Source: Pseudomonadota bacterium (GTDB lineage Bacteria; Pseudomonadota; Gammaproteobacteria; Burkholderiales; Burkholderiaceae_D). From it: 24,900 nucleotides of DNA. The notes under the pieces were generated by a model. It was not told the DNA's origin. It ran no database searches and saw only the letters and a program-made list of their open reading frames with translations. Shown here in pieces: positions 24,062-24,900 of the stretch. Every line of letters starts with the position of its first letter. Within the stretch, counting starts at the first letter, position 1. The stretch lies in assembly GCA_023449275.1 (NCBI GenBank), contig JAEXJM010000045.1:1-24900 (forward strand). The letters run 5' to 3'. Both the position numbers and the translations under genes were made by a program.

Positions 24062-24649
24062 ATGAGTATTCGGCTTATTGTCGGGCTGGGCAATCCCGGC
24101 CCGGAGTATGAACAGACCCGACATAACGCAGGTTTCTGGTTTGTGGACAATCTTGAAAATGCCGGCCGGGCCGGTCGCTGGCAAAAGGAAACCCGTTTTT
24201 CCGGATTTGTCGCAAGAACGAAAATAAACGGAAATGACGTCTGGTTGCTGAAACCGCAGACGTTCATGAACCGATCCGGGCAAGCGGTCGGTGCATTGGC
24301 ACGCTTTTTCAAGATCGTTCCCGAGGACATTCTCATCGTGCATGACGATCTGGATATCAACCCGGGAGCGGCGAAGCTGAAACACGGAGGTTCCAGCGCC
24401 GGACACAATGGATTGAAAGATATCACGTCCGCGTTGGGTAGCCAGAATTACTGGCGTTTGCGTATCGGGGTCGGACATCCACGTAACCAGAATCTGAAGT
24501 CGCCGGTCATTGATTACGTTCTCCAGCGCCCGCGACATGAAGACCAGAACCTGATCAATGAGGCCATCGATCATGGCATGCAGATCATTCCCTTGCTGTG
24601 TGACGGCCAGTTCGACAAGGCAATGAAGGATTTGCATACGACTCGTTAA
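24062..24649 (+). CDS. pth: Peptidyl-tRNA hydrolase
   Basis: Pth frees tRNA from peptidyl-tRNA dropped by ribosomes. The 195-residue product starts IRLIVGLGNPGPEYEQTRHNAG, with Asn11 and the catalytic His21. It contains the MNRSGQAV motif, VHDDLDINPG with the conserved Asp, and GGSSAGHNGLKDI with the His-Asn pair. Length matches E. coli Pth (194). The ATG at 24062 was chosen because the family starts at (K/R)LIVGLGNPG; an upstream in-frame ATG at 23969 lies inside the DUF2288 gene. In many Burkholderiales pth is near prs, as here, though prs is on the opposite strand. Confidence 0.97.
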   Translation: MSIRLIVGLGNPGPEYEQTRHNAGFWFVDNLENAGRAGRWQKETRFSGFVARTKINGNDVWLLKPQTFMNRSGQAVGALARFFKIVPEDILIVHDDLDINPGAAKLKHGGSSAGHNGLKDITSALGSQNYWRLRIGVGHPRNQNLKSPVIDYVLQRPRHEDQNLINEAIDHGMQIIPLLCDGQFDKAMKDLHTTR

Positions 24650-24663
24650 CAGGAATGGCCAAT

Positions 24664-24698
24664 AAAAAAACCGCTCAAATGACGTGAGCGGTTTTTTT
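24664..24698. terminator. Bidirectional terminator between pth and prs
   Basis: AAAAAAACCGCTCA (24664-24677) and TGAGCGGTTTTTTT (24685-24698) pair perfectly around a 7-base loop, giving T-runs on both strands between the convergent genes. Confidence 0.95.
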
Positions 24699-24712
24699 AT
24701 TGAAACGGTCAA

Positions 24713-24900
24713 TCAATGATCAGAATCGTACATGCCTTTCAAAAGGGACATGACGGAATCGCCCGTATTGATGCGTTTCAGTGTTTCGGCAAGCAGTTCG
24801 GCACAGGAAAGCTGGCGAATCTTGCTGCATTCTTTGGCGGCATCGGACAATGGAATCGTGTCGGTCACGACCAGTTCGTCCAGGGAAGAGCTGGTGATGC
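24713..24900 (-). CDS. prs: Ribose-phosphate pyrophosphokinase, 3' end only
   Basis: The enzyme makes PRPP from ribose-5-phosphate and ATP. Only the last 62 codons are inside the window; the rest lies to the right. The minus strand reads LDELVVTDTIPLSDAAKECS and later GDSVMSLLKGMYDSDH before the stop, the usual Prs C-terminus; VVTDTIPL belongs to the ribose-phosphate binding loop region. It ends 14 bases from the shared terminator. Confidence 0.93.
   Translation of the reverse strand, partial: ITSSSLDELVVTDTIPLSDAAKECSKIRQLSCAELLAETLKRINTGDSVMSLLKGMYDSDH

Overview
This 24.9 kb window is bacterial chromosome and looks like Betaproteobacteria, order Burkholderiales. I favour an Oxalobacter-like Oxalobacteraceae member. 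The reasons are the family signatures of the core genes (prfC, rsmE, tkt next to gap, hslVU with a six-residue HslV propeptide, rep, slyX, a DUF2288 gene, pth, prs), the tmRNA tag, and moderate GC content. The genus is an inference; the class is fairly safe.

Layout. (1) 1-444: the leader-proximal end of a type I-E CRISPR array (six identical 29-base repeats, continuing off the left edge) and its AT-rich leader. (2) 445-8963: a complete type I-E cas operon on the minus strand, cas3-cse1-cse2-cas7-cas5-cas6e-cas1-cas2, running toward the array. A 50-codon open frame (8960-9112) overlaps the cas3 start by ATGA. (3) 9201-11425: two decayed insertion sequences. One is an IS256-family element with both inverted repeats but an internally deleted transposase. 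The other is an IS5-family transposase remnant with a frameshift and an internal deletion. Both have lost the stretch carrying the catalytic glutamate. (4) 11727-12085: ssrA (tmRNA) on the minus strand, which marks the border between accessory DNA and core chromosome. (5) 12242-24900: ordinary housekeeping genes: prfC; maa-like acetyltransferase and rsmE (minus); tkt, gap and a nitroreductase (plus); hslV-hslU (minus); rep, slyX, DUF2288 and pth (plus); and the 3' end of prs (minus).

How the parts work together. Cas1-Cas2 would add spacers at the leader end. The array transcript would be cut by Cas6e into crRNAs. Cse1, Cse2, Cas7, Cas5 and Cas6e form Cascade, and Cas3 degrades the target. All key catalytic residues I could check in Cas1, Cas3 and Cas6e are present, so the system looks intact. 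The least ordinary region is upstream of cas3. There the left end of the IS256 derivative supplies an outward -35-like hexamer, next to a -10-like hexamer overlapped by a perfect 16-base palindrome, followed by the small coupled frame. I found no wholly novel multigene system; this promoter/leader region is the best candidate for something undescribed.
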